A DNA stretch of 64,000 nt from Ruminococcus sp. (lineage in GTDB: Bacteria > Bacillota > Clostridia > Oscillospirales > Ruminococcaceae). Of this stretch, positions 1 to 8,051 are shown piece by piece; positions within the stretch are counted from its first letter, which is position 1, and every line of letters starts with the position of its first letter. The stretch spans positions 1 to 64,000 of the forward strand of contig NZ_JAFUAG010000044.1 of assembly GCF_017464355.1 (NCBI RefSeq), given 5' to 3'. The position numbers and the translations under genes are program-made. The notes under the pieces are model-generated. The model had not been told where the DNA came from. It made no database searches and saw nothing but the letters and a program-made list of their open reading frames with translations.

Positions 1-48
1 GCGCATATACATCCCAACTTTGTATTCAGTCTGCTTTGGCAACATCAT
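1..48 (-). CDS. Serine recombinase, N-terminal end only (cut by window edge)
   Basis: Sixteen codons run off the left edge on the minus strand. They read MMLPKQTEYKVGMYMR, the usual opening (x-VG-x-YxR) of large serine recombinases carried by clostridial integrative elements, where the catalytic Ser follows shortly after. An AGGAG lies 2 nt before the first ATG and 5 nt before the second, so the second Met is the likelier start. A strong promoter with an overlapping inverted repeat lies just upstream (74-119). The family call rests on very few residues plus the mobile-element setting. Confidence 0.55.
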   Translation of the reverse strand, partial: MMLPKQTEYKVGMYMR

Positions 49-73
49 AACTCCTTTCTATTCCAAAGCAGCC

Positions 74-119
74 TTTTCCGATATGAGTCTATTATAGCGC
101 GCCATATCGGAAAAAGCAA
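74..119 (-). promoter_or_regulatory. Sigma-A promoter overlapped by a 12-bp inverted repeat
   Basis: On the minus strand, TTGCTT (114-119) and TATAAT (91-96) are separated by exactly 17 bp. The arms TTTTCCGATATG (74-85) and CATATCGGAAAA (103-114) are perfect inverted repeats, one in the spacer and one just past the -10. A dimeric repressor bound there would block the promoter. It drives the truncated recombinase, so autoregulation or element-encoded repression is the natural inference. Confidence 0.75.
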
Positions 120-138
120 TAGCTTTCAGAAAAAAGGA

Positions 139-428
139 TCATGCTGTTTCGGGAACACGATGAAGAAGCTCGTTTACAACTCTATTGTAGGCGTAATCGA
201 ACATCACATCGTTAATATCCCTGTCACCAATGAAGTGACTGATCACCGTATGCCGAACCCCCTCGACCTCGTAGGTGTTCGTTTGTGTCGGACAATCTTT
301 GTAAAGCTCGTCCATCTCCTGCATAGTTTTTACGCCTGCCTTTTCTCTCTCTACGGCATTTGTAGTTTTATTCGTTCTACACTATCCTTTCCGATAGCGC
401 GTTCCATTTTCGCACTTCCTGCTGTCAT
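139..428 (-). pseudogene. Small mobile-element protein with a frameshift
   Basis: The open frame from 324 down to 139 encodes 61 aa beginning MQEMDELYKDCP. Upstream, a second frame begins at an ATG at 428 with AGGA before it and runs into a TAG; a single frameshift around 370 would join it (MTAGSAKMERAIGKDSVERI) to the lower frame. The short basic product with a 'hTVxSHF' motif, just ahead of a serine recombinase, recalls the TnpW-like small proteins of integrative elements, but I cannot place it firmly. Alternatively only the 61-aa part is translated. Confidence 0.4.
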
Positions 429-488
429 GATCCTAAAAAATCGTCCCGTGCAGTCACGGGGAAAATGTACGGCGACCGTTCAGGCATT

Positions 489-605
489 TTAATCCTCATT
501 GCCGTCCTGCTTATCGTAGAACGCAATGTCATCGCTGTCCTCAGACGAGCGACCGCCGCCTGCAAGCTCTGCAATATCTGCACCGCTTGGCAGAGGGCTG
601 CCGCC
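489..605 (-). pseudogene. C-terminal scrap of an element protein
   Basis: A minus-strand frame ends at TAA (489-491) with an acidic tail containing GADIAELAGGG and ending YDKQDGNED. It has no start. The readable frame ends near 605, where plus-strand MobC-like sequence begins, so this looks like a deletion scar. I do not recognise the family. Confidence 0.35.
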
Positions 606-610
606 CCTGA

Positions 611-808
611 AACCCTGCACAGAAAAATAAGCTGAGCGAGATTCTCCGCCTTGCAAGGAACATCTCAGGCAACACTAACCAGATCGCCGTCCGTGCAAAC
701 AGCGGCGGCAGAGTTTACGATGATATTGCCGAGATCAAGGAAGGGGTGAATCGGCTCTGGCAACCACTAAGATATTTTCAATCTCTGCTGATGACCTTGC
801 AGCACTGA
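611..808 (+). pseudogene. MobC-like mobilisation protein, C-terminal fragment
   Basis: The frame after the TGA at 608 reads KLSEILRLARNISGNTNQIA, followed by a short helix-like tail ending near RLWQPL. This resembles the C-terminal helix of MobC relaxosome proteins (ribbon-helix-helix, help the relaxase at oriT). It has no start codon and no N-terminal DNA-binding half. It overlaps the relaxase remnant that follows, the usual mobC-relaxase arrangement. Confidence 0.6.
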
Positions 809-1161
809 ACTACATCGCAAATCCTGAAAAGACGGATAACGGCAGACTGATCATCACCGAAGGTTGCAGCTCTGATCCGTTGCAGGCGAGTCATGATTTT
901 TCTGAGATTCGGAAACACGGTACAGGCAAAAGCTCCGTTCTCGCCCAACACTTCATCGTCAGTTTCAAGCCTGGGGAAATTACTCCCGAACGAGCATTGC
1001 AGATTGGTCAGGAGATATGTGAGCAATTTCTGAAAGGCGAATATCAGTATTTCATGACCTGCCACATCGACAAGGAGCATACGCAAATATGCGCCATGAG
1101 CAGAGCCGAGGATAACAGCAAAAGCGTAAGAGGAACGACCTTGAATAGACCTATCCGCTGA
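757..1161 (+). pseudogene. Relaxase (MobA/MobL type), truncated N-terminal remnant
   Basis: The frame begins at a CTG where relaxases of this kind have ATG (reading ATTKIFSI) and continues to SVLAQHFIVSFKPGEITPER and YQYFMTCHIDKEHT. These match the N-terminal nicking domain of IME/CTn relaxases. It diverges just where the metal-binding HxH(N) triad should be completed, then stops at 1161 after about 135 codons instead of 400 or more. A stretch between SSDP and ASHDF also seems shortened. The product cannot be an active nickase. A relaxase C-terminal piece at 9279-9736 could come from the same or a related element. Confidence 0.7.
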
Positions 1162-1237
1162 AAAGAAAAACGCTCTGAGGAAACATTTTGTCCCCAGAGC
1201 TGTTCTCTTATCTCTTATTCCGTTTTTTGAATAAAGT

Positions 1238-1268
1238 ATCGGCGGACAGCCTTTGACTGTCCGCCGAT
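1238..1268. terminator. Perfect 12-bp hairpin downstream of the small peptide gene
   Basis: ATCGGCGGACAG and CTGTCCGCCGAT flank a 7-nt loop. It lies between the relaxase remnant and the minus-strand operon ending at 1283. No clean T-run follows on either strand, so it may work as a weak or bidirectional terminator. Confidence 0.5.
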
Positions 1269-1282
1269 GTTGTTATGCTTGA

Positions 1283-1408
1283 TCACTGTCTGGTTGCAGG
1301 GTTGGGGATAACAGGCAGTTCTTCGTCCTCGCCGCTTGCGGTGATGACGTCCTGCGTCTCAAACTCCACGATCTCCAGTTCCGGTGAGATGTATTTTTCT
1401 TTATCCAT
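1283..1408 (-). CDS. 41-aa peptide of the 'KYxSPELEIVEFE' kind
   Basis: The start is the ATG at 1408 with AGAGG about 10 nt upstream; the stop is TGA at 1283. The peptide begins MDKEKYISPELEIVEFETQD and continues through VITASGEDEELP. Very short proteins with this opening are common in Firmicutes, often beside secreted proteins, but I know of no assigned function. It starts 34 nt after the stop of the 929-aa secreted protein, so the two probably share the promoter at 4365-4393. There is no signal peptide and no cysteine. Confidence 0.7.
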   Translation of the reverse strand: MDKEKYISPELEIVEFETQDVITASGEDEELPVIPNPATRQ

Positions 1409-1442
1409 AGTCGTTTACCTCTGAATTATTTTGTATTGTAGT

Positions 1443-4232
1443 TTACCAATCGGGCTCTTCATCATTTCTGGCACCTTCGCCAAAATATGCTTTCGCAGCC
1501 TGTGCGTACTTATACAGCGCCTTGCAGACATTCTGCAAATTCTCATCACCTGAGCCGCCGTTCAGGACATTGTAGCAGTAGGTCATTGCGTTGTATGTCA
1601 CGCTGCTTTCCCCGAACTTCACGGTGAAATCATTTTCAAGCTCGCTTGCCTTGAGCCCTCTGATACGGGCAACTACATAATTACCGCTCTTTGAAGTCTC
1701 AACGGTCTTACCGTTGCAGGTAAACGTTGTATTCTCAGGCAGTCCCTTGAAATAGAGGGAAAGTGTTGTTTCGGACTTCAGTGAAAGCGTTGCACCCTCG
1801 AAGGTCACGCCCTCGGGAAGCTTTGCGTTATCGTTATACTTGAAATCAACAGGGACAGACACATCGTCCACAGCGGCCTTATAGCTGTCTGCAAAAGGTG
1901 TGCCCTCATCGAAATAGCTCTGCGAATATGCACCGTAGTTGAGCATTGCCTTGACCAGCGGTGCTGCCTTTTCGTATGCCTCGTCATCGTCGGTATGCAA
2001 GAGCAGATAGTCTGCATAATCCTTGACGGAATAGGTGTACTTCGTGCCTGCCTTATCGCCGTCAATCATCTGCGCTGTGATATCGGAAGCCATATCCTTT
2101 GCGGCAACATTGCACTTGAACACATAGTAGGTCTTGCCGCCGACTGTTTTCTGCGCTGCCTCGCTGACAAGCACCTTCGGTTTGTCACCGTTCGGGAGCG
2201 TAAACTGCATATATGCATTTTCATTTGCGGCCACGCTGTCATCAAGCTCCATGTAGAAGTTTACGCCGATGTCGCCCTCCAGACTGAGGGAGTAGCCCAT
2301 GAGATTCTCACCGATACCGTCGGAATAGACCTTCTTGCCGCAGGAGGTACATACGCCGTCCTCATCGAGGTCGTGCTCAATAGGCACCGATATCTCAAAC
2401 CTTGACATTTCGGGATCGTAGCTGACAAGCTCTCCGCCATTTACCTTTATAGTGAGATCATCTGTCAGATATGTGTTAAAGTTTGCTTGAATATAGCCGT
2501 AGATATTGTAACTTTTTCCACCTTGGAAAACGGTCTCATTGTTTTCCATTAGCCAGTTTGTATAGATCAGATTGTTATCATCTGTCAGCGATACACCTTC
2601 AGATAACTTAACTTCACAGGGTTTATATCTGGTCGTGCTGGCCTGAAAGCTTGTCTTAAGTTCCTTTCCACACTTGTAGTCAGGGCCTGTGGGGGCTGTG
2701 ATAGTCAGTTCGGATATCGGATCTGCCCACATTGCTTTGAAAGTAATGCCCTCGGCAGAAAGATCGCTGTAAAGCTCTTGAGAATAAAGCCATTCGCTCT
2801 GATAATCGGATTGGAGCCTGATCTGTCCCATAAACTTTTTACCGTCAGCATCTATCACATTCCCGTTAGCGATCTCTCTGGCACGATATGCAAAATCCTC
2901 CTCTACCTCGCCGACAGTATCTTTGTCCTTTGGAACAGCGTATGAGATTTCCGTGCCGTTTACTGTATATCCGCTTATGCCGCCGAACTTTTCCGCCAGT
3001 TTCTCGTGTCCTTTACCGAGATCAACAGTGACCGTTCTGCTTTCAACAAACTCAGCGTGGAGCACGACATCATGTTCGGGCATCTCAAAGAAATAGTACC
3101 CTTGCTCGTCTATATCACAGACATGGAACTTGCCGTCCGCTTCACCCCAAAGATCGGAAAGAGCATAGCCAACCTTCGGCCTTACATCAAGAAGAACTCT
3201 GTCGCCCGAATCAACCTTTACGGATTCGTTTTTTAGCTCCACCGTACCATTTTCAGATTTGGTTAAGGTAACTGTTTTTGTCGGGACAAACGTGGAGTAA
3301 ACAATTACATCGCTGTCAGGCATCATGAAGTAAAACTCGTTTTCCTGCTCTCCGTTTTTTTCCAAATCTACGCTGCCGGTAAACGAGACTACGTCTATGC
3401 CTTTGAACTTGTAGCCATCAGCAGGAGTGACTTTAAGATATACATAACTGTTTTCGTGGATGCTTTCCATCGACAGCGGGCTGGTCACCTCAACAATGCC
3501 ACGCTCGTTATTTTCATTGTTATAATTATCGATGTAAACATTAAGGATCTCGCTGAACTGCACATTCACAGTGGTATCAGCCTGAGGCATTTCAATATAG
3601 TATCCGCTCTCATCGTTCTGTATCTGTTTTGAAACTCTGCTACTGCCTTCATAGTAGCTGTATTCAGAAGTGCTTATGGTGTATCCCTCATCAGGTGTGA
3701 TGTCAAGATATACCCTCTCACCGGTGGGGTAGTCTGCCTTAGGTGACCTGACAGCAACAGTGCCGTTTTCAGTACCGGCCACCGTCAGCGTGCTGTATAT
3801 GGGGTTCATCTGTATCTGAACATTCACATTTCCCGTCATTGGCATTTTAAATTCATAAGTCACAATACGGTTCCCGGGATCGTCTTTTGAAGTGACATTG
3901 ATCGAATTGCTGACTGTACACTTCGCTGTCAACGTGGGTGTATAGCCGGAATTATACGCAACATTCACCTTGACCTTAGTACCGCCCTCAATAAATAACG
4001 AATCCGGGTTTTGGACATAATTCGTACTGTCTCCAACATAAACATAATAACCAATATCCGTTATGTTGCCCACTGTCTTGAAGCTGACGGTCTGCGTTCC
4101 CTGTTCCTCTGCACTTGCTGTGACAGATGTCCCCAAAAACAGGTCAACATTTGGGCAGGCCGGTACACTGCCTGCTACGATCATCAGAGCCAATGAAGCT
4201 GCCAGCGCCTTTCTCCAGAATCTTCCTTTCAT
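1443..4232 (-). CDS. Large secreted repeat protein (InlB-B-like repeats plus Ruminococcus C-terminal domain)
   Basis: 929 aa. A signal peptide (basic start, then ALAASLALMIVAG) with likely cleavage after TASA near residue 41. About four repeats of 85 to 90 aa follow (roughly 45-400), each with an 'ENGTVxV...GxxVxLxVxPxxGY' core and a 'MPxxDVxVxxxF' close, as in bacterial/InlB-B-like repeat domains. Near residue 640 a CTSCG motif follows an acidic stretch. The last 260 residues form a domain common in secreted Ruminococcus proteins, with DYADYLL, LVKAMLNYGAYSQ and KYAQAAKAYF. There is no dockerin, LPxTG or catalytic motif. A surface or binding role is inferred. AGGAGG precedes the ATG. Confidence 0.85.
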   Translation of the reverse strand: MKGRFWRKALAASLALMIVAGSVPACPNVDLFLGTSVTASAEEQGTQTVSFKTVGNITDIGYYVYVGDSTNYVQNPDSLFIEGGTKVKVNVAYNSGYTPTLTAKCTVSNSINVTSKDDPGNRIVTYEFKMPMTGNVNVQIQMNPIYSTLTVAGTENGTVAVRSPKADYPTGERVYLDITPDEGYTISTSEYSYYEGSSRVSKQIQNDESGYYIEMPQADTTVNVQFSEILNVYIDNYNNENNERGIVEVTSPLSMESIHENSYVYLKVTPADGYKFKGIDVVSFTGSVDLEKNGEQENEFYFMMPDSDVIVYSTFVPTKTVTLTKSENGTVELKNESVKVDSGDRVLLDVRPKVGYALSDLWGEADGKFHVCDIDEQGYYFFEMPEHDVVLHAEFVESRTVTVDLGKGHEKLAEKFGGISGYTVNGTEISYAVPKDKDTVGEVEEDFAYRAREIANGNVIDADGKKFMGQIRLQSDYQSEWLYSQELYSDLSAEGITFKAMWADPISELTITAPTGPDYKCGKELKTSFQASTTRYKPCEVKLSEGVSLTDDNNLIYTNWLMENNETVFQGGKSYNIYGYIQANFNTYLTDDLTIKVNGGELVSYDPEMSRFEISVPIEHDLDEDGVCTSCGKKVYSDGIGENLMGYSLSLEGDIGVNFYMELDDSVAANENAYMQFTLPNGDKPKVLVSEAAQKTVGGKTYYVFKCNVAAKDMASDITAQMIDGDKAGTKYTYSVKDYADYLLLHTDDDEAYEKAAPLVKAMLNYGAYSQSYFDEGTPFADSYKAAVDDVSVPVDFKYNDNAKLPEGVTFEGATLSLKSETTLSLYFKGLPENTTFTCNGKTVETSKSGNYVVARIRGLKASELENDFTVKFGESSVTYNAMTYCYNVLNGGSGDENLQNVCKALYKYAQAAKAYFGEGARNDEEPDW

Positions 4233-4254
4233 ATAGTATTACCTCCTTTATAGA

Positions 4255-4304
4255 TACAACAAAAGCGCACCCCACGGGACATAGTTATCCCGTAGAGTAC
4301 GCTT
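4255..4304 (-). promoter_or_regulatory. Structured 5' leader of the 929-aa gene
   Basis: In the transcript an 8-bp outer stem (AAGCGTAC with GTGCGCTT, one G-U pair) encloses a 3-nt internal loop and a 6-bp stem ACGGGA/TCCCGT. A TTTTGTTG stretch follows, then AGGAGG and the start codon. It could be an attenuator or a stabilising leader. I do not recognise a known riboswitch. Confidence 0.5.
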
Positions 4305-4343
4305 CTATTATCGTATGAAATTGTGAAAAGGGCGCAGTTATGC

Positions 4344-4363
4344 CTTGCTTGCTTGCTTGCTTG
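4344..4363 (-). repeat. (CAAG)5 tetranucleotide repeat at the transcription start
   Basis: Five perfect CTTG units on the plus strand (CAAG on the minus). The array begins 1 bp past the -10 box of the 929-aa gene's promoter, so the expected start site lies inside it. Confidence 0.9.
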
Positions 4364-4364
4364 A

Positions 4365-4393
4365 ATTATAGCACCCGAACATAACCCTGTCAA
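4365..4393 (-). promoter_or_regulatory. Consensus sigma-A promoter of the 929-aa gene
   Basis: On the minus strand, TTGACA (4388-4393) and TATAAT (4365-4370) with a 17-bp spacer, about 125 nt upstream of the ATG. Both boxes match consensus. Confidence 0.9.
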
Positions 4394-4584
4394 CCCCTTT
4401 TGAAAGACTAGTTGTAAACTTTCGGTAAACAAAGCCTTACATCTTTTTCCAATATTATACCATATCGCAGCGGAAAAGTCAATAGAATTTGCGTGAAAGG
4501 TATTAAAATTGCGTGAACAGTATAAAAATTGCTTAAGCGGTCTTTTGGGATTTGCTTCAAGGTGTAACAGTTATTTTTCGGGCA

Positions 4585-4620
4585 GGATATGCCTTCCGTT
4601 TCGCTTTGGAGAGCATATCC
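4585..4620. repeat. 8-bp inverted repeat in a gene-free stretch
   Basis: GGATATGC (4585-4592) and GCATATCC (4613-4620) around a 20-nt loop. No T-run follows. Apart from this, 4433-4720 shows no gene that I can support. Confidence 0.4.
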
Positions 4621-4719
4621 ATGTTGACTTATCGTATTACTCCTGAACTTCTCTCATCATCACCACGCCGTTCTCAAAGCCTGCCTTGTACGCAGTTCTC
4701 ATTTCAGCTGCGGAAGTCT

Positions 4720-5077
4720 CGCTCACGCAGTTGAGAATACTCTACAAGGAAAAAGTACAGTCTGCCGACAAGAAAAGATCAACTTCTGCCTTGATAAGTC
4801 TCAGAAGCTGATCGAGCATTACAGTATCGAGAAAAAGCGTGAGATAGTGGTTGACCTCCGTCATTTCGTGGGTTTCTATGAATTTATGATCCAAGTATCC
4901 AGCTTTGAGGATACAGAGCTTCACAAAAAATACAACTACATCATTCTTTCACATTGTCGGGCAGCGAACTTTACAGATAAGGCATTGGTATGTGACAGAG
5001 TGTCGAAGAATCTAAGGATCGTAGAATACTCTGCCTACGATTGTTTTTCCGATGATTTTTGTTCTTCTATCTGCTAA
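4720..5077 (+). pseudogene. Restriction enzyme R-subunit-like C-terminal remnant
   Basis: One frame reads LRILYKEKVQSADKKR; after a frameshift near 4775 the next reads INFCLDKSQKLIEHYSIEKK and then VDLRHFVGFYEFMIQVSSFE and DTELHKKYNYI. The 'FVxFYxFxxQVxxFxDxELxKxY' pattern resembles the C-terminal helical region of type I restriction HsdR and related helicases. There is no start and no ATPase part, and the sequence stops making sense after NYI. The family call is from memory of the motif and is tentative. Confidence 0.45.
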
Positions 5078-5127
5078 CGATAAAACAACTTTGAACCAGG
5101 TCCGGAATCAAAGTTCCCCATAAAACG

Positions 5128-5154
5128 AAAAGGACGGCGCAAACCGTCCTTTTT
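5128..5154. terminator. Bidirectional terminator
   Basis: AAAAGGACGG and CCGTCCTTTT form a 10-bp stem around CGCAAA. It lies just past the stop of the minus-strand NYN gene and has A/T runs on both sides. Confidence 0.85.
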
Positions 5155-5157
5155 CCG

Positions 5158-6483
5158 TTATTTCTGTATCTCGATCTCAAACTTTCCCTCGGAGTTGACC
5201 TTGAGCCGCAAGGTCTTGACATACCGATTGCAGAAATTCTCCATTTCCTTCATGGTAGCGGTCACTCTTGTGGCTTCGTATATCTTGTGTGTAAGTTCCA
5301 GCGGGTTCTCACCGACAAGCGAGGGCAAATGCTTTTCAAGCTCCGCAAAAAGGACAGCTCGCTTCATGTCCTCCGTTCCTGCGGTGCAGAAATCATCTAT
5401 GGCACAATAGTAGATGCCGTGCTGCGCGAGGGCGTTCTTGATCGCCGTTCCGCACTTTTCGTATTCGTACATAACGAGAAACTTCGCTTTCGGCAGGCTC
5501 TCGATGAGTCCCCAAAAGTCGGAATCACTCGACACAATGATAAATGATGTGATGCCGTCACGGTAGAAGTCCGTGACTACGCTTGCTGTCATTCGCACAT
5601 CGACCAGGGACTTTCGGTCAGATACTCTCTCTATCTCAATATGCTCAACTGGAATCTGCGTGAATTTCGACAGCCAGTCCCAGCCTGCTGTGGTGTGCGT
5701 GTCGTCGTAGAGCGTGATTTTCTCGATCTTGGCAAGTTCTTCAGGATTTAAGCCTTTCAGCACACTGTACAGCTTGTACGGGTTGGAGTTCTCACAATCG
5801 ACGGCGATCGCAGTTTTCTCGGCGCTGTCGATAAAATTATAAATATTGTTTCGTGTTTCATCATCTGCGTCCCGATATTTCGTGTAGTCGGTGAAGCTGT
5901 CATTATGCTGACCGTAGATGATCTTCAGGAACTTACGGTCGGAATAGACGATGCTTCCCACATCGGCAGGCTGCCAGTGAATATACATCTGAAACGGGTA
6001 GTGCTGAATATTCCCCATATACTTTGCAAATTCGTCTTTCAGCACTCCGGCTTTCTGATATTTCGGGATATAAAATAGATCCCGTATGTACTCCCATATG
6101 ATCCAGTCATAGAAAAGTCGGGAGCATTTATCAATGTTTTCGTTTATGAGCTTGGTGAAGTGATACATATACTTCTCGGCTCGGTAATTTGCCTGAATAA
6201 TTGGAAATCCCCACTTTTCAAGCTGTTTGATATTATCATTATCGTACCAATCAAGGGAAGTGAGGTTTTTCAGGTCATAGTGCATAGCGTTGTCCGTTTT
6301 CTTGAAATGCTGCAAGAGTACGGTACGGAGCTTGCACAAATATCGTATCACGGTAGCTTCACGGTCTGCATAGAGCTTGTCCAGCGTGTCCTTACATTCA
6401 GCAAAATGCGTTTCAAGAATATCTTTTCGGACACCAATTAAATATGAGATCGTGGTGACTACCTCTTTCGTATCAACGGTCAA
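5158..6483 (-). CDS. NYN-domain (PIN-like) protein, putative RNase
   Basis: 441 aa. The C-terminal half carries the NYN fold signature: an Asp strand in IAVDCENSNPYKL, an acidic helix KSLVDVRMTASVVTDFY, and SSDSDFWGLI. These supply the clustered acidic residues that bind metal in PIN/NYN nucleases. The first 230 residues are helical, rich in aromatic residues and unfamiliar, possibly a substrate or partner domain. The start is TTG at 6483, with AGGAGG 7 nt upstream overlapping the stop of a 17-aa leader ORF. Neighbours are mobile-element debris and cargo, so a defence or RNA-decay role is possible but not shown. Confidence 0.75.
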   Translation of the reverse strand: MTVDTKEVVTTISYLIGVRKDILETHFAECKDTLDKLYADREATVIRYLCKLRTVLLQHFKKTDNAMHYDLKNLTSLDWYDNDNIKQLEKWGFPIIQANYRAEKYMYHFTKLINENIDKCSRLFYDWIIWEYIRDLFYIPKYQKAGVLKDEFAKYMGNIQHYPFQMYIHWQPADVGSIVYSDRKFLKIIYGQHNDSFTDYTKYRDADDETRNNIYNFIDSAEKTAIAVDCENSNPYKLYSVLKGLNPEELAKIEKITLYDDTHTTAGWDWLSKFTQIPVEHIEIERVSDRKSLVDVRMTASVVTDFYRDGITSFIIVSSDSDFWGLIESLPKAKFLVMYEYEKCGTAIKNALAQHGIYYCAIDDFCTAGTEDMKRAVLFAELEKHLPSLVGENPLELTHKIYEATRVTATMKEMENFCNRYVKTLRLKVNSEGKFEIEIQK

Positions 6484-6494
6484 TGGAATACCTC

Positions 6495-6548
6495 CTATTC
6501 ATCGTGGATTTTCGGATAATCGTATTTTATAGGTAATATGCTTCCCAT
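6495..6548 (-). CDS. 17-aa leader ORF upstream of the NYN gene
   Basis: ATG at 6548 with GGAGGTGAG upstream encodes MGSILPIKYDYPKIHDE, then TAG. The stop codon is part of TAGGAGG, so it overlaps the ribosome-binding site of the NYN gene. Translating the short ORF would bring ribosomes to the weak TTG start. I see no amino-acid bias that would suggest attenuation. Confidence 0.6.
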   Translation of the reverse strand: MGSILPIKYDYPKIHDE

Positions 6549-6579
6549 TGCGCTCACCTCCGATCTGCTCTATAAATCT

Positions 6580-6608
6580 ATTATAGCACGAACGGCGGTA
6601 TATTGCAA
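6580..6608 (-). promoter_or_regulatory. Promoter of the leader ORF and NYN gene
   Basis: On the minus strand, TTGCAA (6603-6608), 17 bp, TATAAT (6580-6585). Confidence 0.8.
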
Positions 6609-6637
6609 TGGAAAGGGCGTGAAAAAGTGTGTAGAGA

Positions 6638-6666
6638 TTGACTTTTTCGGGTGTAAGTGTTATAAT
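6638..6666 (+). promoter_or_regulatory. Promoter of the 222-aa membrane gene
   Basis: TTGACT (6638-6643), 17 bp, TATAAT (6661-6666). The -35 and following bases (TTGACTTTTTCGGG) recur in the promoter at 7953, which suggests duplicated regulatory DNA. Confidence 0.85.
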
Positions 6667-6732
6667 AGCTGCATCGGTTAGCAATGTATAACCATGAGCT
6701 TAGTATTTTATTAGATATTGCGAGGGGCAATC

Positions 6733-7401
6733 ATGGATAAAAAATACACACTGCAAGGAATAATAGGCTGTGTTCTGTTCGGCATAGGTGACTGGCTGTT
6801 AGGGTTTGTTGATCCTGCAAAGGTAAACGGCGATGTGTTTTACTTTATCAGTGCAGGACACGGTGCTGAGTATCCGTCAGTAAAAATAACCATTACGATA
6901 GTAACCGCAGTGATCGGTGTTCTGTTCATGCATCAGGGCTGTACCCATATTTCCGATCTGATGAAGAATGATAAGGACAAGGCAGGAGCATCAAGAGTGT
7001 TTGCATTTCTGACTTTTGCCTGGCTTATCCTTCACTTTGTCGTAACGGTCAATGTTTATGCTTTTTCGTATATGTGCCGGAACTTCGGCAATGAACAGGC
7101 AGCACAGCTTTCACAGGATATGAGCAAGGTACTAAGCATTGGGCTTTACCTGTCCTACTTCATTATCGCCGTTGCTTTGATAGACCTGATATTGGTCATT
7201 GCAAGGGGGCGGACATATCTGAGCCGTAAGGAGGCGTTCTTCACACCTCTGACATGGATAGCTCTGATCGGAGCAGTTTCTATGCTCCTGCCTGAGAGCG
7301 CCTTTTCAAAAGGGCTTTACACATTCTGTATGAACGGCGGTATGATCGTGTGGTTCGCAAGAATGCTGTTTTGGAAGAAGCCCGTAAATCATCGGAAATA
7401 G
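6733..7401 (+). CDS. Integral membrane protein, unknown (possibly DUF6796-like)
   Basis: 222 aa from the ATG at 6733. GAGGGG lies just upstream; an upstream in-frame TTG at 6718 has no such site. About six hydrophobic helices are visible, starting with GIIGCVLFGIGDWLLGF. The N-terminal GIGDxLLG motif and overall layout recall DUF6796 membrane proteins, a low-confidence match. A second membrane gene starts 12 nt after its stop, so they are probably co-transcribed. Confidence 0.7.
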   Translation: MDKKYTLQGIIGCVLFGIGDWLLGFVDPAKVNGDVFYFISAGHGAEYPSVKITITIVTAVIGVLFMHQGCTHISDLMKNDKDKAGASRVFAFLTFAWLILHFVVTVNVYAFSYMCRNFGNEQAAQLSQDMSKVLSIGLYLSYFIIAVALIDLILVIARGRTYLSRKEAFFTPLTWIALIGAVSMLLPESAFSKGLYTFCMNGGMIVWFARMLFWKKPVNHRK

Positions 7402-7413
7402 GAGTGATGAAAG

Positions 7414-7923
7414 ATGTTGTTGAGCTTTTTATACGGTCTGATCGGTATCATACTGCTTACCGCCTATTGCCTGATCGGTGCTTTCGCTGTACCGCAGATC
7501 GCTTATTGGACTATGACACCAAATGCCCAAAAGCTACTTGAAGAATACTGTATCAGCAGGAAGTTCAACCTAAAAGGCAAGATCTCATTTGCAATACTGA
7601 CTGCGGTCTTTTGCGCTCTGTATCTGATCACGATCATATCGGCAGGAAAACAAGGAGTGAACTCCGGTATGAATTTTTGGCAGCTTAGTATCCGCTTTGT
7701 GATATTCTTTTGGATGATCTCTATCTTCGATGCTGTTGTTCTCGACTGGTGGATGTTCACCAAAACAAGGGTATTCGGCATACTCCTGAAACAAAAAACA
7801 GGCAAGACACCTTCCGTATGGAGCGTTGAACCGCAATGGGACGGTAAGGAGATACATAAACTTATCATAGAAGTTTTTGTATCGGCGGCACTTGCGTGGA
7901 TATTCCTGAAAGTAATGAAGTGA
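7414..7923 (+). CDS. Small membrane protein, unknown
   Basis: 169 aa with GGAGTGATG ahead of the ATG. Four hydrophobic segments: near residues 5-28, 50-72, 85-108 and 148-166. FFWMISIFDAVVLDWWMF sits in the third. The layout (short cytosolic loop after helix 1, an aromatic Asp-containing helix 3, a terminal helix) resembles the 156- and 165-aa proteins at 12434 and 12945, hinting at one divergent family. Function unknown. Confidence 0.7.
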   Translation: MLLSFLYGLIGIILLTAYCLIGAFAVPQIAYWTMTPNAQKLLEEYCISRKFNLKGKISFAILTAVFCALYLITIISAGKQGVNSGMNFWQLSIRFVIFFWMISIFDAVVLDWWMFTKTRVFGILLKQKTGKTPSVWSVEPQWDGKEIHKLIIEVFVSAALAWIFLKVMK

Positions 7924-7952
7924 TCGGTTTCATATTTCGCATAGCCCGTAGA

Positions 7953-7981
7953 TTGACTTTTTCGGGGTGGTTTGGTATAAT
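7953..7981 (+). promoter_or_regulatory. Promoter of the DUF6985-like gene
   Basis: TTGACT (7953-7958), 17 bp, TATAAT (7976-7981). A GAGGGGCAAT downstream copies the ribosome-binding region at 6721, here without a start codon. Confidence 0.8.
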
Positions 7982-8051
7982 AAGAGTAATCGAGGGGCAA
8001 TAGGACTTTCTCGCTTAAATCAGAATTATCATTCTCAACGGGAGGTCAATT

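Noticed and set aside
6499-6684. 61-aa minus-strand frame
   Set aside because: It has no ribosome site and lies across both promoters; the 17-aa ORF in another frame has a proper site.
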